The position numbers and the translations under genes are program-made. From the NCBI GenBank assembly GCA_022824665.1, contig JAJDZL010000009.1, positions 1 through 38,099 on the forward strand: DNA of 38,099 nucleotides, read 5' to 3'. This DNA comes from Gammaproteobacteria bacterium. Its GTDB lineage: Bacteria; Pseudomonadota; Gammaproteobacteria; Arenicellales; JAJDZL01. Numbering within the stretch: position 1 is the stretch's first letter; every line of letters starts with the position of its first letter. This document shows, piece after piece, positions 7,662 through 15,576 of the stretch. Below the pieces are notes generated by a model. It was not told where the DNA came from, ran no database searches, and saw only the letters and a program-made list of their open reading frames with translations.

Positions 7662-8135
7662 TCAGTCTTTATCAGACTTTGGCTGAAAACCGTATAGTTT
7701 CAGCATCTCGTTTTGCATTTCCGACCAGCGCTGCATATTCTGCTGAGTTAATTCACTCATAGAGGTCATGGAGCCGGCATTCAGCATATCCTTCCATTGC
7801 TCATGATAGGCCTGCTGCTGATTGGTAAGCATCTCGACTGTTTTGCCGAGGTAGTCAGTAAATACGCTCTGAAACGCTCCGCCGTAAAATCGAATCATCT
7901 GCGTCAGCAATTCCTTGGTGAACATCGGCTGACCACCTGACTCCTGTTCAGAAATAATCTGGATCAGAACCTGCCGGGTGATATCTTCGCCTGTCGCGAC
8001 GTCGACAGCCTGGATCTCTGTACCGCTGATGATCAGTTGTCGAACTTCCGCCAAGGTAACGTAACGACTGTCGCCCGTATCATAAAGACGACGATTCGAA
8101 TATTTTTTTATGACCCGAACTTCCATATTCTTCAC
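7662..8135 (-). CDS. phaR: Polyhydroxyalkanoate synthesis repressor PhaR
   Basis: A 157-residue DNA-binding protein that senses PHA granules: it represses phasin and PHA genes until nascent polymer sequesters it. The N-terminal PHB/PHA accumulation regulator domain (about 5-67) has the hallmark VIKKYSNRRLYDTGDSRYVT and the VRQLIISGTEIQAVDVATGEDIT stretch. The second domain (about 70-110) has LLTQMIRFYGGAFQSVFTDYL. A Gln/Met-rich, helical tail follows. The gene starts 6 bases after phaB, so the two form an operon. This matches the other PHA genes of the window (phaE, phaC at 25943-27850). Confidence 0.93.
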   Translation of the reverse strand: MKNMEVRVIKKYSNRRLYDTGDSRYVTLAEVRQLIISGTEIQAVDVATGEDITRQVLIQIISEQESGGQPMFTKELLTQMIRFYGGAFQSVFTDYLGKTVEMLTNQQQAYHEQWKDMLNAGSMTSMSELTQQNMQRWSEMQNEMLKLYGFQPKSDKD

Positions 8136-8141
8136 ACTGTA

Positions 8142-8867
8142 TCAGTACATATGCTGACCGCCATTGATGTCAATGGTTGAGCCAGTTATAAAAGACGCGT
8201 TTTCATCAACCAGGAACAGCACACCTCTTGCGATGTCCTGTGCTCTGCCGAGTCGTCCGACCGGAATGGTGCCAATGATTTTTTCCAGTACTCTTTCGGG
8301 CACGGCACGGACCATGTCTGTATCAACATAACCCGGCGCAATCGCATTGACTGTGATACCCTTTCTCGCACCCTCTTTGGCCAGTGCCTTGGTGAATCCA
8401 TGGATACCGGACTTGGCCGCCGAATAATTCACCTGTCCGTACTGACCGGCCTGCCCATTGACTGAACCAATGTTCACGATGCGACCGAATTCACGCTCGC
8501 GCATGCCATCGATTACCGCGCGGCACATATTGAAACATGATGACAGGTTGGTTTGCAGCACTGCGTTCCACTGCTCAAAGTCCATCGAGTGGATGGTTCT
8601 ATCGCGCGTAATGCCTGCATTGTTGACGAGAATATCGACCACGCCAAGATCACTGGTAATTTGCTCGACACCCGCCTGACACTGCTCAAAATCACTGACG
8701 TCAAACGCATAAATCGGAATCCCGGTTCTGTCATGAAATTCCTTCGCACGTTCGTGGTTGCCGGCATAATTGGCTGCGACCCGAAAACCCGCATCTGACA
8801 GGGCAATTGAAATGGCTTCACCGATTCCGCGTGTTCCACCTGTGACGATTGCAACATGTGCATTCAT
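8142..8867 (-). CDS. phaB: Acetoacetyl-CoA reductase (NADPH)
   Basis: A 241-residue short-chain dehydrogenase that reduces acetoacetyl-CoA to (R)-3-hydroxybutyryl-CoA, the monomer for PHA synthase. Visible elements are the cofactor loop VTGGTRGIG, NNAG (82-85), catalytic Ser135, Tyr148 and Lys152 (NIGSVNGQAGQYGQVNYSAAK) and GYVDTDMV. Length and the GQYGQVNYSAAKSG block fit PhaB better than FabG, although FabG-type enzymes are close relatives. The ATG at 8865-8867 has a strong AAGGAG ribosome site (8878-8883 on this strand). Co-transcribed with phaR. No thiolase (phaA) gene is present in the window. Confidence 0.92.
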   Translation of the reverse strand: MNAHVAIVTGGTRGIGEAISIALSDAGFRVAANYAGNHERAKEFHDRTGIPIYAFDVSDFEQCQAGVEQITSDLGVVDILVNNAGITRDRTIHSMDFEQWNAVLQTNLSSCFNMCRAVIDGMREREFGRIVNIGSVNGQAGQYGQVNYSAAKSGIHGFTKALAKEGARKGITVNAIAPGYVDTDMVRAVPERVLEKIIGTIPVGRLGRAQDIARGVLFLVDENASFITGSTIDINGGQHMY

Positions 8868-8900
8868 TGTTTTGTTTCTCCTTGAAGGTGAATTTTGGGT

Positions 8901-8928
8901 AAATTATTTTACACAAGGTTTATTTCAA
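8901..8928 (-). promoter_or_regulatory. Candidate phaB-phaR promoter
   Basis: Read on the minus strand: TTGAAA (8928-8923), 16-base spacer, TAATTT (8906-8901). It lies about 35 bases upstream of the phaB start. Assigned by eye. Confidence 0.35.
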
Positions 8929-8940
8929 TACTAAATTTTT

Positions 8941-8953
8941 TGCACTGCAGTAA
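8941..8953. promoter_or_regulatory. Possible PhaR operator upstream of phaB
   Basis: TGCACTGCAGTAA contains the palindrome ACTGCAGT and two TGC steps, resembling TGC-rich sites reported for PhaR in other bacteria. It lies just upstream of the candidate -35 box, a place suited to autoregulation. The match to any consensus is partial. Confidence 0.3.
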
Positions 8954-9266
8954 TTTTTCTGTGGAGTAATAACGAAATTACCAATATGGCAGCCAAAACG
9001 GCGTATTTTTCAAGCACGTAGCACTTGAACCGAACGCGAGGTCGTTATGCAATATATCCGGCGGCAAACTGCCAGCAAAAACGCTTCAATTGAACTTCGG
9101 AAGACTCGAAACAAGTGGTTGACTGCGACAGTCACTCAATCGTCTGCACAATGGAATTTTCAACCCCTCTTCCCTTTGGTGATTAAGCAGTGAGTTTGCT
9201 CGCTGCTTCCGGGCAGAGCTTTGCAAAATCACCAGTGAGAAGTTTCCAGATATTCGGATAATCACG

Positions 9267-10700
9267 ATGTTCAGAAACAGATCTGCTGATTCCAAGTGGC
9301 GGGACATCATGGCAAAACGCCATCGAAAATCCCTTTCCCTGGTCAGTTTGTCGATCTGGCTACACGCCTCCATGGTAACTGCCATGTCGACACTGGTGCC
9401 CGACACCGTCAGGGAGATCGGTGGAATATCACTGGTCCCGTGGACCTTTGCCTTATATGACATCGGGTCCATATTGGTGGGTGCCGCCAGTGGGCTGATG
9501 GTTTTGCGCTATCGGCTGCGAAAGCCAATGGGCGTTGCAGCCCTCTTGTTTGGCGCGGGGAGCATCATCTGTGCACTGGCAACCATGATGCCGGTTGTGA
9601 TGCTTGGCAGACTCTTGCAGGGACTTGGGGGAGGCGGGCTGATCGCCATTTCATTTATCGGAATTGGCTCCCTGTTTCCCGAACGTTTGATGCTAAGGGT
9701 CATGGGTGCTGTATCAGCGATCTGGGGAGCATCTGCGTTTCTTGGGCCATTGATCGGCGCCTTTTTCGCCCAGCAGCTTTCCTGGCGCGCGGCATTTTGG
9801 TTTTTCGCGATGATGTCGATCATGTTAGCGATTTGGATACTTCGGGGCATTACCCAGGCATCGGCACCGGACATTACCGAATTGAAAAAACAGTTCCCGG
9901 TTCGGCGCATGATGGTATTGTCGATCGGTGTTGTGCTGATTGCCTCTGGCGGAATTGATATTTCATTGGTCAAAACTCCGATATTCGTACTGTCAGGGAT
10001 CGGCTTTTTTATCTGGTTTATTCGAATGGATGCCGTCAGTGAGCACAATCGGCTGTTACCCAGAAAACCGATCGGTTTCCAAAGCCAGGTCGGTGCGGGG
10101 TTAACCATGATCTTGTGCTTTACCATGGCCACCATGGTCGTAACCGTCTATGGGCCGCTGATTATCATTCAGCTGCATGAAGTGTCCATCATCGTGGCTG
10201 GATATATCGTGGCTTGTACGTCGGTGGGATGGAGTATCGGTGCTGTGCTTATCTCCGGCATACCTGCAACCCAGGATAAGCGTGCGATTGTCCTGGGGAT
10301 GGCAATGCTGTCAGTGAGCATGATTGGATTCGTCTTTGTTATCACGGCAGGGCCGCTGTACCTGCTGGCAATCCTGGCACTTGTCGAAGGCGGCGGATTT
10401 GGTGTTGCCTGGGCGAGCATCCTGCGTCGTATGCTTTTGTTGATTGATCACGAAGATCGCGGCAGAGTTTCCGCCGCGATTCCAACCATCCAGCGACTGG
10501 GTTATGCAATTGGTGCTTCCTGGATCGGCATTGTGGCCAATGCAGCGGGTTTGGAGGTGGACATTGACAGGCAGACCATTGAAACGGTTGCGCGATGGGT
10601 TTTTATAGCCGGCCTGCCGTTGGCGTTTATCGGTTGCCTCGCAACATGGCGATTTGTTTGTCGCCGACCGGGTGAAGGTACGCAATCTACGAACGATTGA
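9267..10700 (+). CDS. MFS transporter, DHA2-like (14-TM drug:proton antiporter type)
   Basis: A 477-residue inner-membrane protein with about 14 hydrophobic segments, as in the DHA2 family of exporters. The N-terminal helix contains TLVPDTVREIGG. The antiporter motif C-like segment is GASAFLGPLIGAFFAQQLSWRAAFWFF, a hallmark of proton-driven drug exporters; MLGRLLQGLGGGGLIAISF is also typical. A second start, ATG 9309 (residue 15, before AKRHRKS), is possible and has GGGA upstream. The gene stands alone on the plus strand between the divergent phaB and the catabolic operon. Substrate cannot be predicted; export of an intermediate of the neighbouring operon is a guess. Confidence 0.85.
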   Translation: MFRNRSADSKWRDIMAKRHRKSLSLVSLSIWLHASMVTAMSTLVPDTVREIGGISLVPWTFALYDIGSILVGAASGLMVLRYRLRKPMGVAALLFGAGSIICALATMMPVVMLGRLLQGLGGGGLIAISFIGIGSLFPERLMLRVMGAVSAIWGASAFLGPLIGAFFAQQLSWRAAFWFFAMMSIMLAIWILRGITQASAPDITELKKQFPVRRMMVLSIGVVLIASGGIDISLVKTPIFVLSGIGFFIWFIRMDAVSEHNRLLPRKPIGFQSQVGAGLTMILCFTMATMVVTVYGPLIIIQLHEVSIIVAGYIVACTSVGWSIGAVLISGIPATQDKRAIVLGMAMLSVSMIGFVFVITAGPLYLLAILALVEGGGFGVAWASILRRMLLLIDHEDRGRVSAAIPTIQRLGYAIGASWIGIVANAAGLEVDIDRQTIETVARWVFIAGLPLAFIGCLATWRFVCRRPGEGTQSTND

Positions 10701-10702
10701 AT

Positions 10703-10724
10703 TCACTGATCAAGTTGATCGTGA
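10703..10724. terminator. Hairpin just after the MFS gene, possible terminator
   Basis: TCAC-T-GATCA, loop AGT, TGATC-GTGA forms a 9-pair stem with one bulge, starting 3 bases after the stop codon. It is not followed by a T-tract on the plus strand, so intrinsic termination would be inefficient. Confidence 0.3.
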
Positions 10725-11272
10725 CTCAAAAAATACGAGTTCTGCATCGCGCTTGGCGACCGGCGGCACTGATCACAAATCAATCTGAACGAGCCACACG
10801 CATGTCCAAAGCCAGATGACACGTCAACGGCACGAGCTGATTAACACCCAATGCGCAGCTTGGAGCCACACTTGAACATCTGCAGACTGTGCGCAGCAAA
10901 AACAAAGGCTAAAGCGCTCTGCCGCCGAGCCAATCGCCCTCAACAGCACTGCCGAGGATATGCTGAGCCATTGCCCGTCAAACCACCCTCAATTCCTGTC
11001 GCCGCGACTCGTATACCGAAATCTGCTACAGACGCAATTGCCTGCAGGATTGAGAAACAGGTGGATTTGCAACACCAGCTTGGGCATAGTCGCCGCTATG
11101 CAGCCAGAAAACCATCCATTATTCACTGAATAAAGTGTTGTTTTTGTTCTGTACTTTCCAGAATAAATGAAGCTCGGTGGTTTCCGGCTGTGCAAGGCTC
11201 TGAACCAGAAGACAATAGTCATCGACTGACTGTCTTACTCGCTTCGATTGGTTACGGCAATTTGTTCATAGG

Positions 11273-11281
11273 TGCTATACT
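11273..11281 (+). promoter_or_regulatory. Extended -10 promoter candidate for the ABC/catabolic operon
   Basis: TGCTATACT combines the extended -10 TG with a near-consensus TATACT (11276-11281), 132 bases before the first permease start. The -35 region is poor (TTACGG at 18 bases), which is normal for extended -10 promoters. A poor -35 would also suit activator control. Confidence 0.4.
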
Positions 11282-11413
11282 GAATTTCCCCTGAATAATG
11301 TGACTTTGTGCATTAGTAAACCGCTGATGTAGCAATGTTGTTTATGAGAACGAATGATCTGAACCGAATTCGTGCCAGACGCGGTACGGTAAATATGTCT
11401 GGCTGACTTGAAG

Positions 11414-12436
11414 ATGCGGCAGTTTATTGAACGTCACACATTCTGGTCGATCATCATTGTGCTCGGCGCCGCGATATTGCTTTGGCTGCTGCTGGCTGTG
11501 TGGCCGGAGTGGGTCACCAATTTGCTCGGCCGCAAAAAGACATTCGTTAATACACTGCTTAACGGACTCACACTGGGCGGTTTGTATTTTCTTGTCGCAA
11601 GCGGCTTCACGCTGATTTTCGGTCTGATGCGCAATGTCAATCTTGCGCACGGCTCAATGTACCTGTTTGGTGCCTATATCGGCTACGAAGTGGCAGAAGC
11701 CAGCGGCAGCTGGTTTCTCGGGCTTGCCATCGCTTTTTTGGCAGTTGCTGCCAGCGGTGTGCTGATGCAGGTACTGGTCTTTCGCCGCATGGAAGGCGAT
11801 GACTTGCGCCAGACACTGGTTACGATTGCCATTTCAATCATCGCTGCTGATCTTATGCTGGCGATATGGACTGGTACAACCTACCAGTTTGCGCCGCCCG
11901 AGTGGCTGTTTGGTGCCGCGCAGCTGCCGATCGTGTCGGTAATTCGTTCCAGCGGTGAGGCGGTCTACATCAAATACCCCATCTATCGGCTCGCGGTGTT
12001 TGTTGTTGCAGTAGCAGTCGGTATTGCGCTTTGGCTGTTCCTGAACCGGACGCGGATCGGCATGATGATCCGCGCCGGGGTGAATGACCGCGATATGCTG
12101 TCTGCTTCAGGGATCAATGTGCAGTTGGTATTCGCACTGGTATTTGGCATTGGCGCAGGACTTGCCGGATTTGCAGGAGTTGTCGGGGGGACGGCCCTGT
12201 CGATTGCCCCAGGTGAAGATGTACGCTACCTGCTTGCCTCGCTGATTGTTGTCATCGTTGGCGGACTCGGTTCTGTGCCCGGCGCAGCCATCGGTGCGCT
12301 GATCATCGGGCTTGCAGAGCAGTTCGGATTGGCTTACTTTCCCACGTACGGAGTGGTGCTGACGTTTCTGATCATGGTGGTGGTGCTCGCCGTCAGACCG
12401 CAGGGGTTAATGGGGGGACAGTGGACAAGAAGATGA
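11414..12436 (+). CDS. ABC transporter permease, LivH type (branched-chain amino acid/amide family)
   Basis: An inner-membrane permease of 340 residues from ATG 11414 (a TTG two codons upstream is less likely). After an extra N-terminal membrane helix (WSIIIVLGAAILLWLLLAV) comes the LivH core, starting NTLLNGLTLGGLYFLVASG and LIFGLMRNVNLAHGSMYLFG. The EAA-like cytoplasmic loop is RTRIGMMIRAGVNDRDMLSASG, and IGLAEQFGLAY closes the domain. LivH pairs with LivM to form the channel of HAAT importers, which take up branched-chain amino acids, amides, urea or aromatic acids. First gene of the tight operon; it overlaps the next gene by 16 bases if the GTG at 12421 is used. Confidence 0.9.
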   Translation: MRQFIERHTFWSIIIVLGAAILLWLLLAVWPEWVTNLLGRKKTFVNTLLNGLTLGGLYFLVASGFTLIFGLMRNVNLAHGSMYLFGAYIGYEVAEASGSWFLGLAIAFLAVAASGVLMQVLVFRRMEGDDLRQTLVTIAISIIAADLMLAIWTGTTYQFAPPEWLFGAAQLPIVSVIRSSGEAVYIKYPIYRLAVFVVAVAVGIALWLFLNRTRIGMMIRAGVNDRDMLSASGINVQLVFALVFGIGAGLAGFAGVVGGTALSIAPGEDVRYLLASLIVVIVGGLGSVPGAAIGALIIGLAEQFGLAYFPTYGVVLTFLIMVVVLAVRPQGLMGGQWTRR

Positions 12437-13506
12437 AATTTGAACACTGGTTTTTCAACGCCACACCTGGCTCGGGTTTCAAACCCTCGTGGCTCATCGT
12501 TGCAGTGTTTCTGATTGCGTATCCTGGCTTTAGCAGCGATTTCTTTACCTTTCAGATCGGCGCTTATTCACTGATTTTGGGCACGATTGCCCTTTCTTTA
12601 ATGATGCTGGCCGGATATGGCGGCATGATCAGTCTTGCCCAGATGACCGTGGCAGGCCTGGCGGGGTACCTGGTCGCTATTCTGGGTGATAACAGCGTGG
12701 GTGTCATGGGGCTCGGCTGGCCGTGGTGGCTCACGGTTTTCGTTGCCATCAGTCTGGCGGCACTGTTCAGCGCATTTGTCGGTGCAATTTCAGTGCGTAC
12801 CGAGGGTATATACACCATTATGATCACCTTGGCGATCGCTGTAGCCTTGTTCTATTTTGTGCGCCAAAACTACACAATATTCAATGGCTTTACCGGCTTC
12901 GCGGGGGTTGAGCCGCCGACGACTTTTGGTGTTTACTGGCGCAATCCTCTGCCTTTTTATTATTTGTGTCTGGCGATCGCGGTGCTATCGCTATGGGCGG
13001 TATTCTATATTTCGCGCTCCACTTTCGGCCTCAGCCTGCAGGCAATTCGGGATAATCCCCGCCGTATGCGCTCACTCGGCTTCAACGTTGCTGCGCATCG
13101 TATTTTCGCCTACTTTCTATCTGGAATTATTGCCGCGACGGCTGGTGTGCTGATGGTTTGGTTTAACGGGCGCATCTCTCCCGGCTCGGTTGGCGTCGAG
13201 GTCGTTATCGATATTCTGGTGATTGCTGTAGTCGGTGGTTTGCGACACCCGGTTGGCCCGTTTCTCGGTGCTATTGTGTTCGTATTGCTGGAAAATTTTG
13301 CCATTGATCTCATCGATCGCGAGCGATTCAACACCGTCATCGGACTTGCGCTTTTGCTGATCGTACTGTTTTCCCCGGATGGTTTGCTCGGTCTTTGGAG
13401 ACGCGCTCGCCAACGCCTGAGTGCAGCCCGGCAAACGCGGCTCGCCGCGGGCCGCGCAACCCGCGATGGCGGTTCAGAATCTTACAATTCCCTTTCTAAT
13501 CCATAA
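12421..13506 (+). CDS. ABC transporter permease, LivM type
   Basis: A 361-residue polytopic membrane protein, partner of the preceding permease. Typical LivM stretches are LSLMMLAGYGGMISLAQMTVAGLAGY, the transport-domain loop STFGLSLQAIRDNPRRMRSLGFNV and VVGGLRHPVGPFLGAIVFVLLE. The tail of about 35 residues (RRARQRLSAARQTRLAAGRA...) is Arg-rich and cytosolic. The GTG start at 12421 overlaps the upstream gene; an ATG at 12433 (KFEHWFF) is an equally plausible start with a 4-base overlap. Overlap implies translational coupling of the two permeases. Confidence 0.9.
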   Translation: MDKKMKFEHWFFNATPGSGFKPSWLIVAVFLIAYPGFSSDFFTFQIGAYSLILGTIALSLMMLAGYGGMISLAQMTVAGLAGYLVAILGDNSVGVMGLGWPWWLTVFVAISLAALFSAFVGAISVRTEGIYTIMITLAIAVALFYFVRQNYTIFNGFTGFAGVEPPTTFGVYWRNPLPFYYLCLAIAVLSLWAVFYISRSTFGLSLQAIRDNPRRMRSLGFNVAAHRIFAYFLSGIIAATAGVLMVWFNGRISPGSVGVEVVIDILVIAVVGGLRHPVGPFLGAIVFVLLENFAIDLIDRERFNTVIGLALLLIVLFSPDGLLGLWRRARQRLSAARQTRLAAGRATRDGGSESYNSLSNP

Positions 13507-13529
13507 CTCAATAATTTTGGAGGAATATT

Positions 13530-14777
13530 ATGTTGAAAATCATTAGAAACACCTTGGTGGCAGCCGCATTGATCTCGCTGTCAACCGCTACCATGGCACA
13601 AGACACCATCAAGATGGGCGCGCTTGCTACCCTGGAAGGTGCATTCACGGTGCTTGGTGAAGACAGCATGCGAGGAGTGCAGATGGCCCTGGCAGAGTTT
13701 AACAGCATGGGCGGCGGCAAGAAGATTGAACTGATAACCGGTTCATCCAATGCGTCACCAGACAGCGCAATTCGCGCAGCTCGCAAGCTGGTAGAACAAG
13801 ACGGTGTACAGATCCTGGTCGGACCGCTTTCCGGATCCGAGGGGCTGGCCGTTAAGGACTATGCCAAAACTCAGCCCAATGTGACCTTTCTGAACGGATC
13901 TTCTGCCGCGCAGGATACAACTTTGCGCGAGCCGGCAGAAAACTTCTTCCGTTTCAGTACCGAGGGGGCTCAATGGATGGCAGGACTCGGTGAGTATGCC
14001 TATAACGAAAAAGGTTATCGCAGCGTTGCAGTGCTGGCAGAGGACTATTCGTTTCCATACACGCAAGTGTTCGGCTTCCTGGAGCCATTTTGCCGACTCG
14101 GTGGGAAATCTCCGGTCGATGCCCGCTTCTGGGTACCCATTGGCAACAAAGACTACTCATCAGTAATCGCAGCCCTGCCCGACGACGTTGACGCAATCTA
14201 TGTTGCGCTTGGCGGCGCGGACGCAGTCAATTTTCTGACGCAGTATGAACAGGCTGGCGGTGATCTGCCGCTGATTGGCGGTTCCATTACCGTGGACCAG
14301 AGCGTGCTGGGTTCCAAGGGACGCGCGCGAAGTTTTGTTGTCGGTACCCCTTCGGCTGGTCCGATTTCGGATACTTGGGACGATTCGAGATGGCATGCAT
14401 TTGTCGAGGCATATCAGACGCAGTTCCCGGATGGATTTCCATCTCCGTCGCTGTTTGCACACGCGTACTACATCAATACCAAGGCAGCATTGCTTGGCCT
14501 TGATCAAGTTGGCGGCGACCTGTCTGACGGCGGCGCGAATCTGCGCGCAGCACTGTCAGCACTGGAGTTTGAAACACCGACTGGCATGGTAAAACTCGAT
14601 GAGCGACGCAACGCAATTGCCGATATCTTTCTGACCGAGGTCATCGAAGGTCCGGAAGGCAACCTGCTGAACAAAACCATCGCAGTTACCTCACAGGTCA
14701 GCCAGACTTTCGGGCTGTCTTATGATGAGTTCCTGAACTACGGCCAGGTCGGACGCGAAAATCCGAAATGTGAGTAA
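13530..14777 (+). CDS. ABC transporter substrate-binding protein (Leu/Ile/Val-binding, Peripla_BP_6 family)
   Basis: A 415-residue periplasmic receptor with signal peptide MLKIIRNTLVAAALISLSTA and cleavage near TMAQD. The mature start IKMGALATLEGAFTVLGEDSMRGVQMALAEFN is the classic beginning of HAAT receptors. DGVQILVGPLSGSEGLAVKDYA and the later AIYVALGGADAVNFLTQY confirm the two-lobed fold. A strong ribosome site (GGAGG, about 23 bases after the previous stop) suggests high expression, as usual for binding proteins. It delivers substrate to the two permeases. The ligand cannot be told from sequence; the downstream enzymes suggest an organic acid, amide or lactone-type compound rather than an amino acid. 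Confidence 0.92.
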   Translation: MLKIIRNTLVAAALISLSTATMAQDTIKMGALATLEGAFTVLGEDSMRGVQMALAEFNSMGGGKKIELITGSSNASPDSAIRAARKLVEQDGVQILVGPLSGSEGLAVKDYAKTQPNVTFLNGSSAAQDTTLREPAENFFRFSTEGAQWMAGLGEYAYNEKGYRSVAVLAEDYSFPYTQVFGFLEPFCRLGGKSPVDARFWVPIGNKDYSSVIAALPDDVDAIYVALGGADAVNFLTQYEQAGGDLPLIGGSITVDQSVLGSKGRARSFVVGTPSAGPISDTWDDSRWHAFVEAYQTQFPDGFPSPSLFAHAYYINTKAALLGLDQVGGDLSDGGANLRAALSALEFETPTGMVKLDERRNAIADIFLTEVIEGPEGNLLNKTIAVTSQVSQTFGLSYDEFLNYGQVGRENPKCE

Positions 14778-15576
14778 GGAACCGGTGTCGAACACCCGCT
14801 CAAGTGCTTTAGAGCATCTGCAAAGTTCCGGGCGAAACGCACTGGAACTGGAGGCCATCAGTCGTCATTTTGGCGCACTGGTGGCCCTCGCAGATATCAA
14901 TATGACTGTCAGAGCGGGTGAGCGACGCGCAGTGCTGGGCTCCAATGGAGCGGGGAAAACGACACTGTTCAACACTGTAACAGGGGATTTTCTCCCGACA
15001 ACCGGGCGAGTTCGACTATTCGGCGAAGATGTCGGAGACATGCCGAGTTATGAGCGCGCCCGCCGCGGCTTGCGAAGAACTTACCAAATCTCGCTGCTGT
15101 TCGGCGGCCTGAGCGTAATGGATAACGTTTATCTTGCCTGCAGTGGCATCAAGCGAGGCCGCTTTTCGCTGCGAAGGCCACGCCGGGATGACAGCACCAT
15201 GGAATCGGCCGACGCGTTGATTCGTGCAGTACACCTTGATGATGACCGCGATGCACTGGTCGCAACCTTGAGTCACGGACGCCAGCGACAGCTGGAAATC
15301 GCACTGGCGCTGGCCGGTGCGCCGCGCTTAATTCTGTTTGATGAGCCGGCCGCCGGGCTGTCTCCGAGCGAGCGCTCAGAACTCGTCGAAATTCTGCAGG
15401 CGCTGCCGGATCACATTAGCTACATTATCATTGAGCACGACATGGATGTCGCCCTCAGGGTGGCTGAATCAGTAACCATGATGCACAATGGCCGCATCTT
15501 CAGGGAAGGAACGCCGGCAGAAATTGAAAACGATCCGCAAGTGCAGGAGCTTTACCTCGGCAATGGCCAGGCATAA
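14770..15576 (+). CDS. ABC transporter ATP-binding protein, LivG type
   Basis: A 268-residue ATPase energising the HAAT importer. Walker A is GSNGAGKTT, the signature is LSHGRQRQLEIALAL (LSHG instead of LSGG) and Walker B is LILFDEPAAGLS. The LivG-specific RTYQISLLFGGLSVMDNV segment is present. The GTG start at 14770 overlaps the end of the binding-protein gene by 8 bases. An N-terminal extension of about 20 residues precedes the ABC domain. It works with the ATPase domain of the next gene. Confidence 0.93.
   Translation: MSKEPVSNTRSSALEHLQSSGRNALELEAISRHFGALVALADINMTVRAGERRAVLGSNGAGKTTLFNTVTGDFLPTTGRVRLFGEDVGDMPSYERARRGLRRTYQISLLFGGLSVMDNVYLACSGIKRGRFSLRRPRRDDSTMESADALIRAVHLDDDRDALVATLSHGRQRQLEIALALAGAPRLILFDEPAAGLSPSERSELVEILQALPDHISYIIIEHDMDVALRVAESVTMMHNGRIFREGTPAEIENDPQVQELYLGNGQA

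Larger units (their letters stand above)
8868..9266. other. Divergent intergenic region between phaB and the MFS gene
   Basis: Holds the phaB ribosome site, a minus-strand promoter candidate and a TGCA-rich possible PhaR site. I see no convincing promoter for the MFS gene and no additional gene; a minus-strand frame at 9086-9472 looks like a shadow of the MFS gene start. Confidence 0.5.
10701..11413. other. 713-bp region between MFS gene and ABC operon
   Basis: I see no supportable gene. Short frames at 10851-11129 (plus) and 10989-11222 (minus) lack domains and overlap each other. The left end has a hairpin after the MFS gene and the right end a strong -10 element at 11273-11281. The middle may be remnants of a lost gene, such as the operon's regulator, but nothing recognisable remains. 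Confidence 0.45.

Noticed and set aside
10851-11129. A 92-codon plus-strand frame with several cysteines
   Set aside because: No domain, no ribosome site, and overlapped by another frame on the other strand; the Cys spacing does not form a known motif.
15488-15562. Extended N-terminus of 25 residues for the LivF fusion
   Set aside because: It lies inside the upstream ATPase gene in another frame and has no homology to LivF; ATG 15563 gives normal spacing.
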